DNA from: Ceratorhiza oryzae-sativae
Lineage: Eukaryota > Basidiomycota > Agaricomycetes > Cantharellales > Ceratobasidiaceae
Direction: 5' to 3'
Assembly (NCBI GenBank): GCA_030998015.1
Contig: JARWMV010000232.1
Coordinates: forward strand, 1,488,001 to 1,552,000
Length of the DNA: 64,000 nucleotides
The position numbers and the translations under genes were made by a program. Numbering within the stretch: position 1 is the first letter of the stretch; every line of letters begins with the position of its first letter. This document shows positions 33,577 through 45,491 of the stretch, one piece after another. The notes beneath the pieces were generated by a model. The model saw only the letters and a program-made list of their open reading frames with translations. It was not told where the DNA came from and did no database searches.

Positions 33577-36500
33577 TCACGCCGGAACCGTCTGGGCGTC
33601 CGGTTTCGGCCGTTTGGGCTCAGGTGCCGCTTCCTCATCTTCCTCTCTGGGGCGAACGATTCCATGAGTCTTCTCGTCCAATGAAACAGCTACGGAACTC
33701 GGTCCAGGAAGAACATCGATAGATGAACCTACGCCAAGAGGCCCAGAACCCAGATCGCCGTTGCTAGTCGGCTCCAACGTCATTCCGTTCGTCCTAGTAG
33801 ATATAGATACGGCCACAGTGGTGGTAGAAGCATCAGAACTTGATGCGATAGCAGGGGATGCAGAGCCTGGCACAACAGCAGGTGTGCCAGGGCCCTTCAC
33901 TACAGCTCCAGAAACAGCCTCACTTCCGGGCGCAGGTGACACACTCGCGGTCGGCCTCGCCGTTCCACTCGCCCCGCCACCGCGGCCGCGTCCCCTCCCG
34001 CGCCCCCGTGCACCAGAACGCATCTTGCTCTTGAGATACTGAACAATATCCGGTTGAAGCTTGTTGATTACCTGTCACAAAGAAGCAGTATGTCAGACAA
34101 GGGGGAAGAGGGTGGTAACAAGTAGAAGAGGAAGACGCTAAATAGCCAAGTGCTGGCGATGATGCAGTTTCACGCGTAAGATTAGGCATGTGACGTTCCC
34201 AGAATAACCACATCAACATAAACCAACCACATGCCACGCACAGCCAAGTGCTGTTTGTAAGCCCAATCCCAAGGTGATTTTGGCGCAACGAAACAATTAT
34301 TCGGTTAGAGACTCACCTCTCGCGCACCTAACATCCTCAGGTCCTCCAATCGCTCCTTGCTCAGATTCCCAAATACTTCGGGTGACAACCATAGCTTGCC
34401 TTCATGCAATACCATGTATGACGGGGCCTGCCCTCCGGATGGAGGTACATACGACTCGGGCGGGGCTGCAACTTCAATTGGGATCGAGAGTTTTGCTAAT
34501 CCAGCTGGTGTAGCCAGAGGTGCTGGTGTCGATGTGCTATGAGAGACAGAGGTAGGCGCTGGTGTGGATGTGGGCGCAGGCGCAGGTACCAGGGGAGTAG
34601 TCACAGCAGAAGATATCAGCGGAGCTGGGGTATTAGAGACAGATGATGGTGGGACGGATGTTGGTATGGATGGAGTGGAAATGGGAGCCAGAGAGGATAT
34701 CGAGGTTGAGGGTGATGCATGAATCGACGTTGGTGCGGGAGCGGGTGTTCCAGCAACGACAGGAGTCCCCGATACTGTAGGTGATGCCAACAGCGTAGAC
34801 ACAGGTGCAGATGCAGGTGTCGGTGCGGCGACTGTCAAGGCCGCAACCTGCGAAGCAGCTGGTGGCATCCCTCCACTCCCGCCGCTACTGCTCGAACCAG
34901 CTCCAGATCCAGAATGCCCAGACGGAAGCGGCATACCCACTATCCCGGAAGGTGGAGCACCTGGCAGCGGAGGCGAGGTCACCACGATTCCGGGACGCGG
35001 GACCGGGAATGGCATCATGCCCCATGGTGGCACAGGTTGCGGGCTCACTGTCTTTTCCTCATCACGATCCAGCGTTCCTCCACTCGTATCTTCCTGCTTG
35101 ATGGCTGGGTCTATTGCAATTTGCTCCCTCTGGGCACTAGCGCTTCCACCAGCTTTTCCTTCCCCCGGCGCGTAAGGCATCCAATACGGTCCCTGTGGTA
35201 GATAATACGGATATCCATACGGAGGGAAACCATATGGACCTGGCGCAGGTACGGGTGCAGGTATCATCTGGCCATCGGGACCTTTGACCATGAATGTTGG
35301 CGGTTGCGCGACCTCGGGCTTTCCGTCCTTTCCACCTCCACTCGAGCCAGGAATGGGCATACCCATCATGTAAGGTGGCACTGGCATCGGCACCATCTGT
35401 CCGTCTGGACCGGGAACCATGTATGGAGGAGGCATAGCCATTGGCACCATCTGTCCATCTGGTCCTTTAACCATGAACGTTGGAGCTGGGTTCGAGCCAT
35501 CTTGACCATCCTGCGGAGGCGCAAATGGCGCAAATGGGTATGGTTGACCATAGGGCGGGAAGAAAAATGGATGTGGCGGCTGACCCGGCACGGCAGCAGC
35601 AATAGCTGGGTTCGTAGCCGCAAGACGCTTTGCAGCTTTCATCGCCCTTTCCTTCTCCCTCCGTTCTCTTCTCTCGCGCTTCTCTGCCTTGAGCCTCCTT
35701 CGCTCTTCCTTCTCCGCTCGCCTTCGCTTGGTCTCGTCGATGATTGTTGATGGATCTATCCGTTTTGGTGGACCGGTGCCTTTAACCTCATCCTCCTCGG
35801 CTTCGACATCAATGGACACGTCTGTCCCTTCGTCAGCAAGTGGTGCAGACGGAGGGGGCTGAGACTGGGCTGACGTAGCCGGGTTGGCCACGGGTCGAAC
35901 TCGCCTTTCTCGCTCCAAGAACGAGGCCTCGCATGCGGGATCGAACGCCCAATAGAAACCTTTGCCCTTTTCTCCCTCGCCGCGCTTGTGCGACACGAAT
36001 GCTTTATTAGATGAGAGGTTATGGCGAACAGATGACTGCCAAGACATTAGGTCAACGTTCACAGTAGGTTGTAAAATGCCCACCTCCCACTTCGTAGCCA
36101 GCCCTTCTGCGGAGGTGAACCATTCGTACTTGTCCCTCATCCATTGGCAAATTTCTGACAACGTTGCCCGCCCGCCCAACGCTTTGATCGCGTGATAGCA
36201 ATGTGTCGCAAATGTGATAGGAGGGCGTACTGGAGCTGGCTCTGACTCGGAATTGGGCGTCGGAAGGTGTGAAGAGGTTGTTTTGAGCGCAGCGGTCGTG
36301 CCCTTGGAGGCCGCATTAGTAGACTTGGACGCTGTAGCTGTGGATTTGGATGCTGCTGGCTTTGAGGTTGAAGGTTCCGATCGGGCTGTTTGCGCTTTGC
36401 GTCCCGAGAGACAGATGTAGCTATGACGCATTAGAAGACGCAATCAACCATGCGAACAGTAACTGACCTTTACCCTTGCCTTTGCCCTTTCCAGCCTTGC

Positions 36501-37492
36501 CCTTCGCTGGTGCAGCCTCTGCTTCGGCCTGCTCCTCCTTCCCCTTTCCTTTCCCGATCCCAGTTCGTCTTGGAGCTTTCCTCGCAGGCCTGCCCCGGGG
36601 AGGCTGTCGCTCCGGTTCGGGTTCAACCCACTGGGTATCGTCGCCAGAATCGGCCGAAGACATGATGTCAACCGACGGAGACCTCTGACGTGGGGGTGTT
36701 GTCGTTCTGACGAGCGAGACGGTGCGGGATCGTGACCGAGAGCGGCTACGAGAGCGAGAATGGAAGTGGTTTGAGCATCGAGAAGAAGGAGAGGGGGATG
36801 GTGGGGGTGCCGTATCAGGTAGAACAAAGTAGAATACGCGTGTTGCTATTTGGATTCGAGATCTAGTGATCACTCAGCAAAATATCGAGAGGAGTTGGCC
36901 AGTAAACTCACCGAGCAGTAAGAGGAGCTCTCCTACCAGCTCCATACCAGTCGCCATCAACCCAAGCGCCATTCCTTCCAATGACAGCAAGCACAAAACA
37001 TGCCTCGTTTTCATCGTATTCAATCCGAGCATGCAAACGCGAAACCGACTTGAGCTGACCCAGGTCGACATCGACCACTGGACCCAGAGTACCCGTGCCC
37101 GATCCGGCTGGTTCCGATAATGGAGGGTTAGACGGCCCGGCGAGGGTGAGAATCTCATGTGAAGGAGGTGATGGGCCGTCTGCATCCCCCCCTCCCACCG
37201 CGCCACTCCCGCTCCCGCCTCCTTCTCCCGTCCGCGCAGGCGCAGGTGGTCGGCGCCCAATGGTCACGACCAGCGTCTGGCAATAGTACGTGAACAGTGC
37301 CGACTCGAGTTTAAAATAAGCCGCGATCTCCTCCGACTGGGCTTCATTCCCGCTCCCGTTCTCATTCCTATGCCTTGCCTCCTCCACTATCTCCTCTGCA
37401 GTCTCCTCGATGTTATCTTCTTTGTTTTTCGCGGTGTTTTCGTCATTGGGAGCTGAGGCAGAGAGGCAGGCATGAAGGTCGGGCTCGGACAT
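33577..37492 (-). CDS. FHL1: FHA plus forkhead transcription factor, Fhl1 type
   Basis: Yeast Fhl1 binds ribosomal-protein gene promoters with Ifh1; this gene has the same architecture. The FHA domain carries VVTIGRRPP, DVDLGQLKSVSRLHARIEYD and FVLAVIGRNGAWVDG. It continues across an intron to SRIQIATRVFYFVLP. An RS-rich stretch and basic KGKGKGK segments follow. The forkhead domain is PITFATHCYHAIKALGGRAT, ATLSEICQWMRDKYEWF, then SSVRHNLSSNKAFVSHKRGE and GKGFYWAFDPACEASFLER. A 48-base in-frame intron interrupts it between KWE and SSVRHN. A charged helix (about 35630-35740), a Pro/Gly/Met-rich half with tandem repeats, and an acidic C-terminal segment complete it. No frame break is needed over nearly 4 kb. 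It is divergent from the GH16 gene. Confidence 0.88.
35258..35486 (-). repeat. FHL1: Three imperfect repeats inside the FHL1-like protein
   Basis: On the minus strand the protein repeats a block built around GPDGQMVPM three times, at about 35485-35445, 35426-35388 and 35300-35258. Two copies are preceded by PTFMVK and one by PYMVP; each is followed by a Met/Pro-rich spacer. DNA similarity between copies suggests duplication. Confidence 0.75.
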
Positions 37493-38201
37493 CGGTGGTC
37501 GGCTCTACAGAAGAGTCAACAGTCCCCACAATCTCAAACAAGCGCCGCTGCACAGCCCAATTCGCAATCCTCAGCTCTTATGCTGGGCTGGTTGCTACGT
37601 ATGGCACACACCCATACCCAGATAATCATGTCTATAGACATTTGAGATGGCTCTATTTTCCGTTCCATAACGATCACTCGCGTACTCGTGTGCCATTTCG
37701 GCGATCACGGGGCGCGTATCGTCGCCAGGCTCGGGTAATGCTTGTCGGCCATGCGATACCCCTCGGCCCGCCTTCGCATCAACACATCATGCACTTCTAA
37801 TTAACTATTCCACATGCGACCGCTTGCTTATCACGCATGGTTTTCCTTCCCCCGTATTTGGTTCAGTGCTCTCTTGTAAGCTGCACTGAGCAACGCTCTA
37901 CGCTGTCCGGGCGACACAGTACTCTATGCGCAATAATACCTGCTTGGATAAAGCATTTACAGTCCAATGTGCTTTAGATAAAATCAAGCTTTCTCAACGA
38001 AACACCTACCTACAATCCAGCTTCTTTCGTCAACCTCGGCCAACTCGAAACGAAACCTCGCTTAAATGCGCTCACGACGCGAGCTGCTTCCCTTCCCGCC
38101 ATATATCCATTGATTTTGGCTATAAATGCGGGAAAATGACGCCAATAACCTACACCAACCAAATCTAAACCCCTCTACACACTCTTCTCGCGCACTTTGC
38201 G
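37493..38201. promoter_or_regulatory. Divergent promoter region of FHL1-like and GH16 genes
   Basis: This 709-base interval lies between outward-facing ATGs. ORFs at 37375-37800 and 37926-38168 overlap it without any domain. The GH16 side has a good TATA box. Confidence 0.55.
38121..38127 (+). promoter_or_regulatory. TATA box before the GH16 gene
   Basis: TATAAAT, 75 to 81 bases upstream of the ATG and followed by a C-rich initiator-like stretch. This is typical of strongly regulated fungal secreted-enzyme genes. Confidence 0.5.
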
Positions 38202-39381
38202 ATGTTTGCCTTTTCATTGGTTGCTGCCGCCGCAGCCGCCTCTCTTGGCCCAGGCCGCCACCTACACAGTCTCTGACAGTTTTGTTGGAAGCTCCTTCCT
38301 CACCGGCTTCGACCACATTGCTATTGCCGATCCTACTCATGGGCGTGTCAAGTACGAGCTTCTCTTCATCTCCTACTCACCGCACACTAACACGCGCTGT
38401 AAAAGCTATGTCGACCAAACCACCGCGATCAGCCAAAACTTGACCTACGCATCCGGCAACTCGTTTGTCATGCGTGCAGACTACAAAACAACACTCTCTA
38501 CTTATGGTCCGGGCCGTAACTCGGTTCGCATTCAGAGCAAAAAGCAATGGTCCACTCACCTTGAGATCATGGACGTTCGTCACATGCCACAAGGATGTGG
38601 CTCGTGGCCCGCGTACTGGTGAGTCTATTCATCTGGAATGTTCATTCAAACAGATTCTCAATGGATTAAAAGGACCACGGATACTAACAACTGGCCTTCT
38701 CAAGGCGAGATAGACATCATCGAAGGTGTCAATGACCAAGCACCCAATGCTGCAACGCTACACACCACTGCAGGATGCTCTCAACCCGCCACTCGTGACC
38801 AGACCGGGTGCGATCCAATTCCTTATCTTCTTCTTGCCATTTTTAACTCGGGCTCCTTTGATAGACACTCAACCAATCTCGACTGCAACTGGCAAGTCAA
38901 CGGCAACTCTGGGTGTGGTGTTCAGGCACCCACAACAAACTCGTATGGACCCTCGTTCAATGCCAACGGCGGAGGCTGGTACGCGATGGAACGCACCTCT
39001 ACCTACATCAAAGTGTGGTTCTGGCCACGAAACAGTGCAACCGTCCCAGCGGGGGTTAAATCGGGTGCTTCGTCTCTCAACACGAGCACGTTTGGCACGC
39101 CGTTTGCCTCGTTTGTAAACACGAGTTGTGATATTCCAAGCCACTTTGGACCAGAGAACATTATCATCAACTTGACCTTTTGCGGCGATTGGGCTGGTAA
39201 CTCGGATGTGTATGCGGGGTCTGGATGCCCCAGCACTTGCGTCGGTGAGTAATCCTCGACCAACGATCCGATCGATCCAGACGCCAACGTTTATTGCGAT
39301 CGTACAGACTATGTCAACAACAACCCGGCAGCGTTCAAAGATGCATACTGGGATATAGCCTCGTTGCGGGTGTACCAGTGA
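38202..39381 (+). CDS. Secreted GH16 endo-beta-1,3(4)-glucanase, one apparent frame break
   Basis: Family GH16 enzymes of this type cleave beta-1,3/1,4-glucans of plant or fungal walls. A signal peptide MFAFSLVAAAAAA leads to QAATYTVSDSFVGSSFLTGF. The catalytic block is GEIDIIEGVND, with nucleophile and acid/base Glu two residues each side of the central DI. Further family blocks are NNWPSQ, WYAMERTSTYIKVWFWPR and NIIINLTFCGDWAGN, then CPSTCV. Five exons: 38202-38351, 38406-38618, 38673-38807, 38865-39244 and 39308-39381. The total is one base too many (952), and the frame breaks in the signal peptide at about 38238-38245, so here one base must be removed; that gives 316 residues. Mature-domain identity is secure. 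Confidence 0.9.
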
Positions 39382-40201
39382 GCGATAAGCCTTCAGTCTA
39401 GAACCGTTAATGTACACCTACCTGGCGACCTGGGATCTGCATAATTCTAAACTTCTATGCAACGCGGCCTTGATCTGCACCGATCATCAGAAAAAGCAAA
39501 GGGGACTGATCATAGATCGGGTTTATCTCAGAATGGCCAGGTTCAGAGTCAAGAGCATTCTCGACCGAATGCTGAACAACTCGGTCAATCTAACAACCAA
39601 TGTGAAATCTGACGCATAGTGGCACCCAGAATCGCATTGTGGCGCGCATGTGCTCCCAAGACCAGAGTGGATAAGTCTACTCGCATCCCGAGCAGCCACG
39701 TGACTAGACTAAGCTGTTGGAACGGCTTTGAGGAGATGCAACTGGAGGGATTTAAGAGGGAGCGGAACAGTGTCGGGGAGAAAGTAGCATGTGAGAATGA
39801 TGTCATGCAGCGCATAGTGACGTTTGCCAGCAAAGCAAAAGTAAGCAATCGAGGGTTTGTAACGTATTGAATTACTTGGTCGTGAATACTCGATGTCAGC
39901 CTGGGAGCGGAAATTCGTTTTTTGTGCTCCAAATTCGATAGCAGGGAGAAGACAACACAAATAAAAAGGGCAACTGCGGAGAAAAGCTGGTTCTAGTCCA
40001 ACCCACAAAGGCAGAGCCTTTGAGTCCCCCACGACAAGAGGGTGAGAGCCCCAGATCGGTGATGTCATGAATTTGCACGAATATGCGTCATGCGTGTGCT
40101 CGGGTCGTCAAAAGTAGCGGGGCCATCTAGCCCGGTGTTTGTGTTTCTTACGCACCCCTGCTGACGCTCGAACGCTACTTGTGATACCGTACTCGTCGAC
40201 C
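39382..40201. other. Intergenic, no gene seen
   Basis: This 820-base spacer lies between GH16 and the bZIP gene. Minus-strand ORFs of 115 to 119 codons (39585-39932, 39709-40068) overlap each other and match nothing I know. It should hold a 3' UTR and the bZIP promoter. Confidence 0.5.
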
Positions 40202-40917
40202 ATGGATAATATCGAATCTCGCCTGCCCGCCGCCGCCGCTCCAAGCAATCCCCTAGTCCACCTACACCATCGAATAGCGCGACGACTTCGTCGCCCGTGG
40301 CGAAAACGTCTTCTGTGCGCGATGACGACGAAGCCCGGCGTGATTTCCTTGAACGGAACAAACTCGCTGCACGCAGACACCGCGAGCGTCGCAAAGGTGC
40401 GCTTGGGCACACTTGCCTTGCTGGCTAACCGACGAACTACGCAAAACTGACTGTATGCGGTTTTCGGACAGACTACATCGCGAATCTCGAGCGGTCGTTG
40501 CACATTACACGCCACCAGCTCGAGGAGGCTCGCCAAGAGCTCGACTCGCTCCGCCATCTCGCTACGTCGCTCGCCCAACCCCCCTCAGGCGCTCCCCATC
40601 CCCCTCGCGCCTATACAAGCAACGGATACGGAGGGCCGCCCTCTCCCCCCATACCGGTCTCCCAGCCGCTTCAATCCCTGGGGGGCTCCGCAGCCAACGA
40701 ACCCCGCGTGCCGACTGCTGCTGCGAGAGCGAGGTTACAGGCGCTTGCCGAGGTATTCGGGCGGGCCGTTCGAAGCTGCGACGACCCTATCCCCGCGCAC
40801 TGCGATGCTCGGTTCCGGGACTTGTTGTCTGCTGCCGAGGACGCCGCGGCGCCCATTCGTACGCTCGTCCTCGAGTGCGAGGAGCTCAGCAAAACCTGCG
40901 TTGACGCATCACTCTGA
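40202..40917 (+). CDS. bZIP transcription factor with atypical basic region, one apparent frame break
   Basis: Exons 40202-40396 and 40472-40917 join in the middle of the bZIP domain. The basic region reads RRDFLERNKLAARRHRERRK, with the invariant Asn and the Arg nine residues on. A zipper follows (DYIANLERSLHITRHQLEE and on). In the consensus N-x2-A-A-x2-C/S-R the Cys/Ser position is His here. The DFLERN prefix is typical of fungal ATF/CREB-like factors. The C-terminal half is Pro-rich, then helical (RLQALAEVFGRAVRSCDDPI). The ATG frame and the bZIP frame differ between about 40214 and 40222; one added base gives 642 bases, 213 residues. An upstream start exon is the other possibility. Confidence 0.75.
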
Positions 40918-41664
40918 GTCCCCTTTTACGACCGGTTCTACTCTTTCGCTTTGATGACACCCGTTTTTTTTTATATGTGTGCGATACGCTTTTCTCGTAC
41001 ATCCCGCTGTATTCTTAGTACCTGCACTCTGTCCAAAAGTCTTTTACATATGGTCTAGCTGTCTAATGCACACGGACTTGCCACTAGCCCAACAAATCCG
41101 GTCGGCGCTCGGCCCAGAGTGAATGAGGCAACCCATGCTCCTCCCCTCCAGCTTGGAGCATCCGCTTACCATCGATGACGTGGGGCACACCACCAGCACC
41201 ATGCTAGTTCGTCATCATTCTGACACTCGCCCCAGTTTCCCCTAGCCAGCAGCAGAACCAGGTCTAGCCCTGCGCGCATATAGCCAGCGACCAGAGGCTA
41301 ACGCCTAGGAACCATCCGAATCGGGTTAAACATGACGTAGTTGCTGGCATGGATACCTGGTCGACACGAACATCGTACGTGCCTAATGCAGTTGTCCTCG
41401 AGCGATTAGTGGCCTATCGTTGTTACTATCGCCACCATGCACAGAGCTCGAATATCAATAGATTCACACCAAATCACCATTACACTCAAACAATCACAGT
41501 ACCAAAGAGTAAGTCGGAAAAAGCACCAAAAGTTCAAAGCCCTCGTTGCAAAGGGAATAAAATGATCTCACACAAAGCGAGTGTTTAAATAACTCCACAA
41601 GGGACAAACTGAGATCCAATCAGAACGCGTCACTCGATATGGAAAAATCGCAGCTCACCAGGAC
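40918..41664. other. Convergent intergenic region, no gene seen
   Basis: This lies between the 3' ends of the bZIP gene and the BEM1-like gene. T-rich stretches near 40965-40975 suit 3' processing. A 79-codon ORF at 41349-41588 has no recognised feature. Confidence 0.5.
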
Positions 41665-43744
41665 TCAGTCAGCAAACAACACCAGCTTGTCCGAGGCGCG
41701 TATCCACTCCCGCAGCGCCTCGTCTCCAACAAGTTCTATAAAACCATCCTCTCCACGCCCACGCATACTGTCCCGATACTGCAACTTGGCCACATCCCGG
41801 TCTAACCGTTCTCGGACCTGTTGAATACGTCAATACCTCATCTCTAAATTCACCGTGCCTGGCTCACCTTGGTCATTAGCTGCTTGTGCGTCACGTTCGG
41901 GGGTACCCGAATCGCGATCAGGTCGTCTGTCGAGCGGTGGAAGATCTTGACTTTGATGAAAGCCGGATTGGGATTCCCGCCAGTGCTTGTCCCTCCAGAA
42001 GACGCGGTGGGCAAAGGTGGGCTCATGAGCTGACCGGCAGCCTCGTACTCGGAGTATCGCCCTGCCTGGCTCTGGCTCCGACTATGGCTCTGGCTTTGCG
42101 CACGTGAGTGGGATCGTGAATGGGTGCGCGTGTGGGCCGAGGCCTGGTATCCCGACGTGCGGTCGTGAACTCCCATCTGGGCAAGCTGGTTCGAAATAGC
42201 CTCGGTCTGATCCCCAACCGTCTGCCCATCGCTATACGCCTGGCCCGGAGCTGCTTCGACCTGTACTTCATCCATCGTGTCCCCCACCCGAGGCGAAAAG
42301 AACCGCCGCACGAGCGGATGGGCGAGCACGTGAGTCGCCCCACGCGCATTCAAATCACACAAATTGCCCAAGTATTCGTCCAGTTCTTTGCATCGGATAG
42401 TCGTAATTGAGTCATCCACATAGTTCAGTGGGCCGGGCATGTACGGCAACAATCGATCTGGCGGGGGCTCATCCGGGCCAGGCGTGGGGATCGGAGTGCC
42501 ACCGGGCGTCTGACGTCCGGCCTCGACGGGGAGGGCATCTAGCAGTGCAATCTGGAACTCGTAAAAGTCGTCGTACACTCGGTACAGTACGAGCTCGCGT
42601 ATGGGTGGGGCGGGTGCGCGGTCGTGAGGCGGGTACGGTGCGTAGCGGGCGTTGATCCTAAACCAGTATTCCTCGCTCTCGAAATGGAACGACGGGACCG
42701 AGGCAGTGATGAGTTGGCCGTACGGCAAGAGCGGGAGGTCCTGCGAATTGCGCGAGTCCTCCATCGAGGACGCTCCGCTCGACGGGTCCAACGCAGGTGG
42801 GGTGGACTGCTCTGACAGCCCCGCACCACTCAAGTGACCCTGCGAGTAACCACGCGTGGATGGAGTTGGGACCGGCGGAACCGGATCATCGAGCACGCCG
42901 AGGGGGATACTGCTCGCCTTGTACTCGCTCGTCCGGCGCTTCCACTCTTCCACACGGGGCAGTTCGCCGCGCTCAATCAGCCCATCCACGTCCGTGATCG
43001 GCTTGCCAGTCGCCGGGTCACGGATCTCGACAAACGCGGCGGGAATGAGACCAGCACCGCCTAGACGGCCGATCGGCTTGGCCACGAACCACTCGCGGTT
43101 GGATTGGGCGACAACGGTTAGGGGCTCACCCGCGCGGGCATGGAGTTCGTCTGGGCGTTCTGCCTTGAAGTCGTATTGAACAATTGCGTAAAATGTTTGG
43201 AGGCGGGGGAGTTTCGAGGGCGGGGCGCGCGCAATTGGGGTTGCGCCCGCTTGGGCTTTAGGCAATGGAGGGGAAATAGGTCCACTTATGGATACGCCAT
43301 TGTGTGTGCCAGGGGCAGAGAGGCGTGAGCTGGCAAATCCGGGGTCAACCCTCAGCGAGAATCCAAGACAATAGGTATGAGTCGGACCCACCCTTGAGAA
43401 GCACCACTCTTGAGCTCTTCGAAGTGTGATCTTGGGACAAGGCCACGGGATCCAGTGAGCGGATTGGTCACCTCGTACCTTTTAAAATGATATCGTGTTG
43501 GCGTTGTGTCAGCCTAGATGATATAAATTGATCCATACCAGTCTTTGATGTCCTTGACAACGTAGAAAAAGTCGCCCTTGCCAAATGAGAGTTCCTGGGG
43601 GCCGCCAGATCGATATGGACGCAAGGCGCGAACAACCTTTTGAGGCGGCGCTGTCGCGGGGACCGGTTTGCCGAGGGATGGAAGTTGGGCCGGCGTCGAA
43701 ATGACGGGGGTGTCCTTGTTCAGCGAGCGACGTAAAGACTTCAT
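41665..43744 (-). CDS. BEM1: Cell-polarity scaffold Bem1/Scd2 (SH3-SH3-PX-PB1)
   Basis: Bem1 holds active Cdc42, its exchange factor and PAK kinases together at growth sites. Domains are in family order. SH3-1 is KVVRALRPYRSGGPQELSFG with KDWYEVTNPLTGSRGLVPRS. SH3-2 is FYAIVQYDFKAERPDELHAR with REWFVAKPIGRLGG and GLIPAAFVEI. The PX domain has YWFRINARYAP, LYRVYDDFYEFQIALLDAL and LPYMPGPLNYVDD. A Ser/Arg/Gln repeat linker precedes the PB1 domain (FIKVKIFHRSTDDLIAIRV to DKLVLFAD). The first exon ends mid-codon in TG of KDW; further introns fall before RVDPGF and in PB1. No frame break is needed. Confidence 0.93.
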
Positions 43745-45491
43745 CGTGTTCGACTAGACTGCAGGAGATTCAGGTGGGGATCGCAGCAGTGGTGGTGGTC
43801 GCGAGCAGACGGAGAGTGACTCGAAAGGGGGTATGGGGTTCGTCGGCAACACAGACAAGCGAACGAAAGAGTGCTCCGGGAGAACAAAAGCAGATTGTGT
43901 ACACGAAGTCAGATACGAAATAGAAAGATTTTTTGTAAAAAGTCGAGCACTGCGCTTGCCCGCCGCTGGTGTCGTCGTCGTCGAGTTTTGGATCCGGCAC
44001 CGTAGTTTGGGTCCCCAAAGATTCCAGACCCAGGAGCTGAACCGCTTCCGGAAATTGTAACAGCACCACCCTCGTGACTTTGTGGGAGGCTGCCTGAAAT
44101 GAGCGGCTATTTGAATGAAAATATATATATCAGCTCGCGCGAGGGGGATCGCTGCGACCGAGTGATCTGACGTTGGGACTCGCGCTTCGAGGGCTATCGT
44201 GACCCGCTCCTTTGAGCTCTTTCCGCGCGCTGAAACATGAACATTTGAAGCGCTCGGAAGCGTCTGTACCGCACTGATGCTTTCGCGCCCTCGCTCTGCT
44301 ATCGATGTCAAACGAACAAGCAACCAGGGTTGCTGTACGCGTGCAAATGATAAGCCTGACGCCAAAGGACTGATATCCAACAGCCAGAAGTATAGATCAT
44401 GTCCAATATGACACTTGCATGTCAATGGGTGTCGCTAGTGCGTGTGTATATCACCCTATTGGAACAAACTCTTTGACTATCAGACTTTGTGACGCCCACG
44501 TGAAATGCGACACATCGCAACGTATCGGGCACGCCATACGGTCCCAACATCGTCTTTTTCCCAGTGAACATCAGTATGATCGCCTAACGAAAAGAACGTC
44601 GTTACGGTCACGCCGCTGATCTAGGAAGATACCGGTTAACAGGACGAACATGTTCGAACAAATTTCACAATGTCAGGGCTAATTACGTGGCTGAAACGGC
44701 TTCAGTTGGATAAAAGTATTGTAATTAGCGGGCCCCTGTCGTATGCCCCTTTGTGGCGCCAACGCACAGAAAGGACCAGCGGGTGTGCATACAGTCAGCT
44801 TGAATGTATGCCTCGGAATTTCGGGTGCCGAGGACCGATGGTTGTTTGTATCCCTGTCCTTCCGCTTCTAATGGAAGAGAAACACCCCTAGGTTGCCCTG
44901 TTTAATGAGCTCATTTGTGCAGATATCCTGTTTCACTGGTGTTTGTGTGCCGGTGTTTCTCTCGAGAGCGATCTACCAACATGCTTCCGTACCACACACA
45001 CTCTCTTTCAATAAGCAGTGTGGTAAACGGAGTGCATTTGCCTGTGTGCTGCGGTAGGTCCCCATGGTGGGCACTAGCCAAGCTGGCATTGGAATTCCCC
45101 GACTTGCTCGAATAAAGTCCCCATAGTGATTAGAGCAAGAAAAAAACCGTAGCCATGAGGACCTGGGATGGTGGCTATGGGACCTATAGGGCGCATCACC
45201 AAGAGACAAATAGGCAAGTGTGTTGGCTGTGGCGAGTGCGGTCGGTCGTCGGAACTGTCGTGTCGTTCGAGAGAAAAAAAAAAGAAACAAATGAAATAAA
45301 ATGGCAGAGCCGAATGTGCGCACTCCGTTGTCTAGGTGCTGCTTTGTCGCGGGGGGTGGCGGGGCGACGGTGGTGCTGTGCAGTCACATGACTGGGCTCA
45401 TCAACCCGCGAGGATCCACACAAGAGACTCGACTCCCCTGCGATCCGATAATAGACCCAGCTGCCTCGCCGGAGCCACACCCCCCGACACG
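43745..45491. promoter_or_regulatory. Long divergent intergenic region
   Basis: This 1.75 kb region lies between the outward-facing ATGs of BEM1 and the unknown gene at 45492. A 223-codon minus-strand ORF (44425-43754) and shadow ORFs run through it, but composition is mixed and no domain is seen; part is probably BEM1 5' UTR. A run of about ten A bases lies near 45276-45287. Confidence 0.5.

Noticed and set aside
43754..44425. 223-codon minus-strand ORF upstream of BEM1
   Set aside because: It has no domain or conserved motif and overlaps the probable BEM1 5' UTR; composition is patchy.
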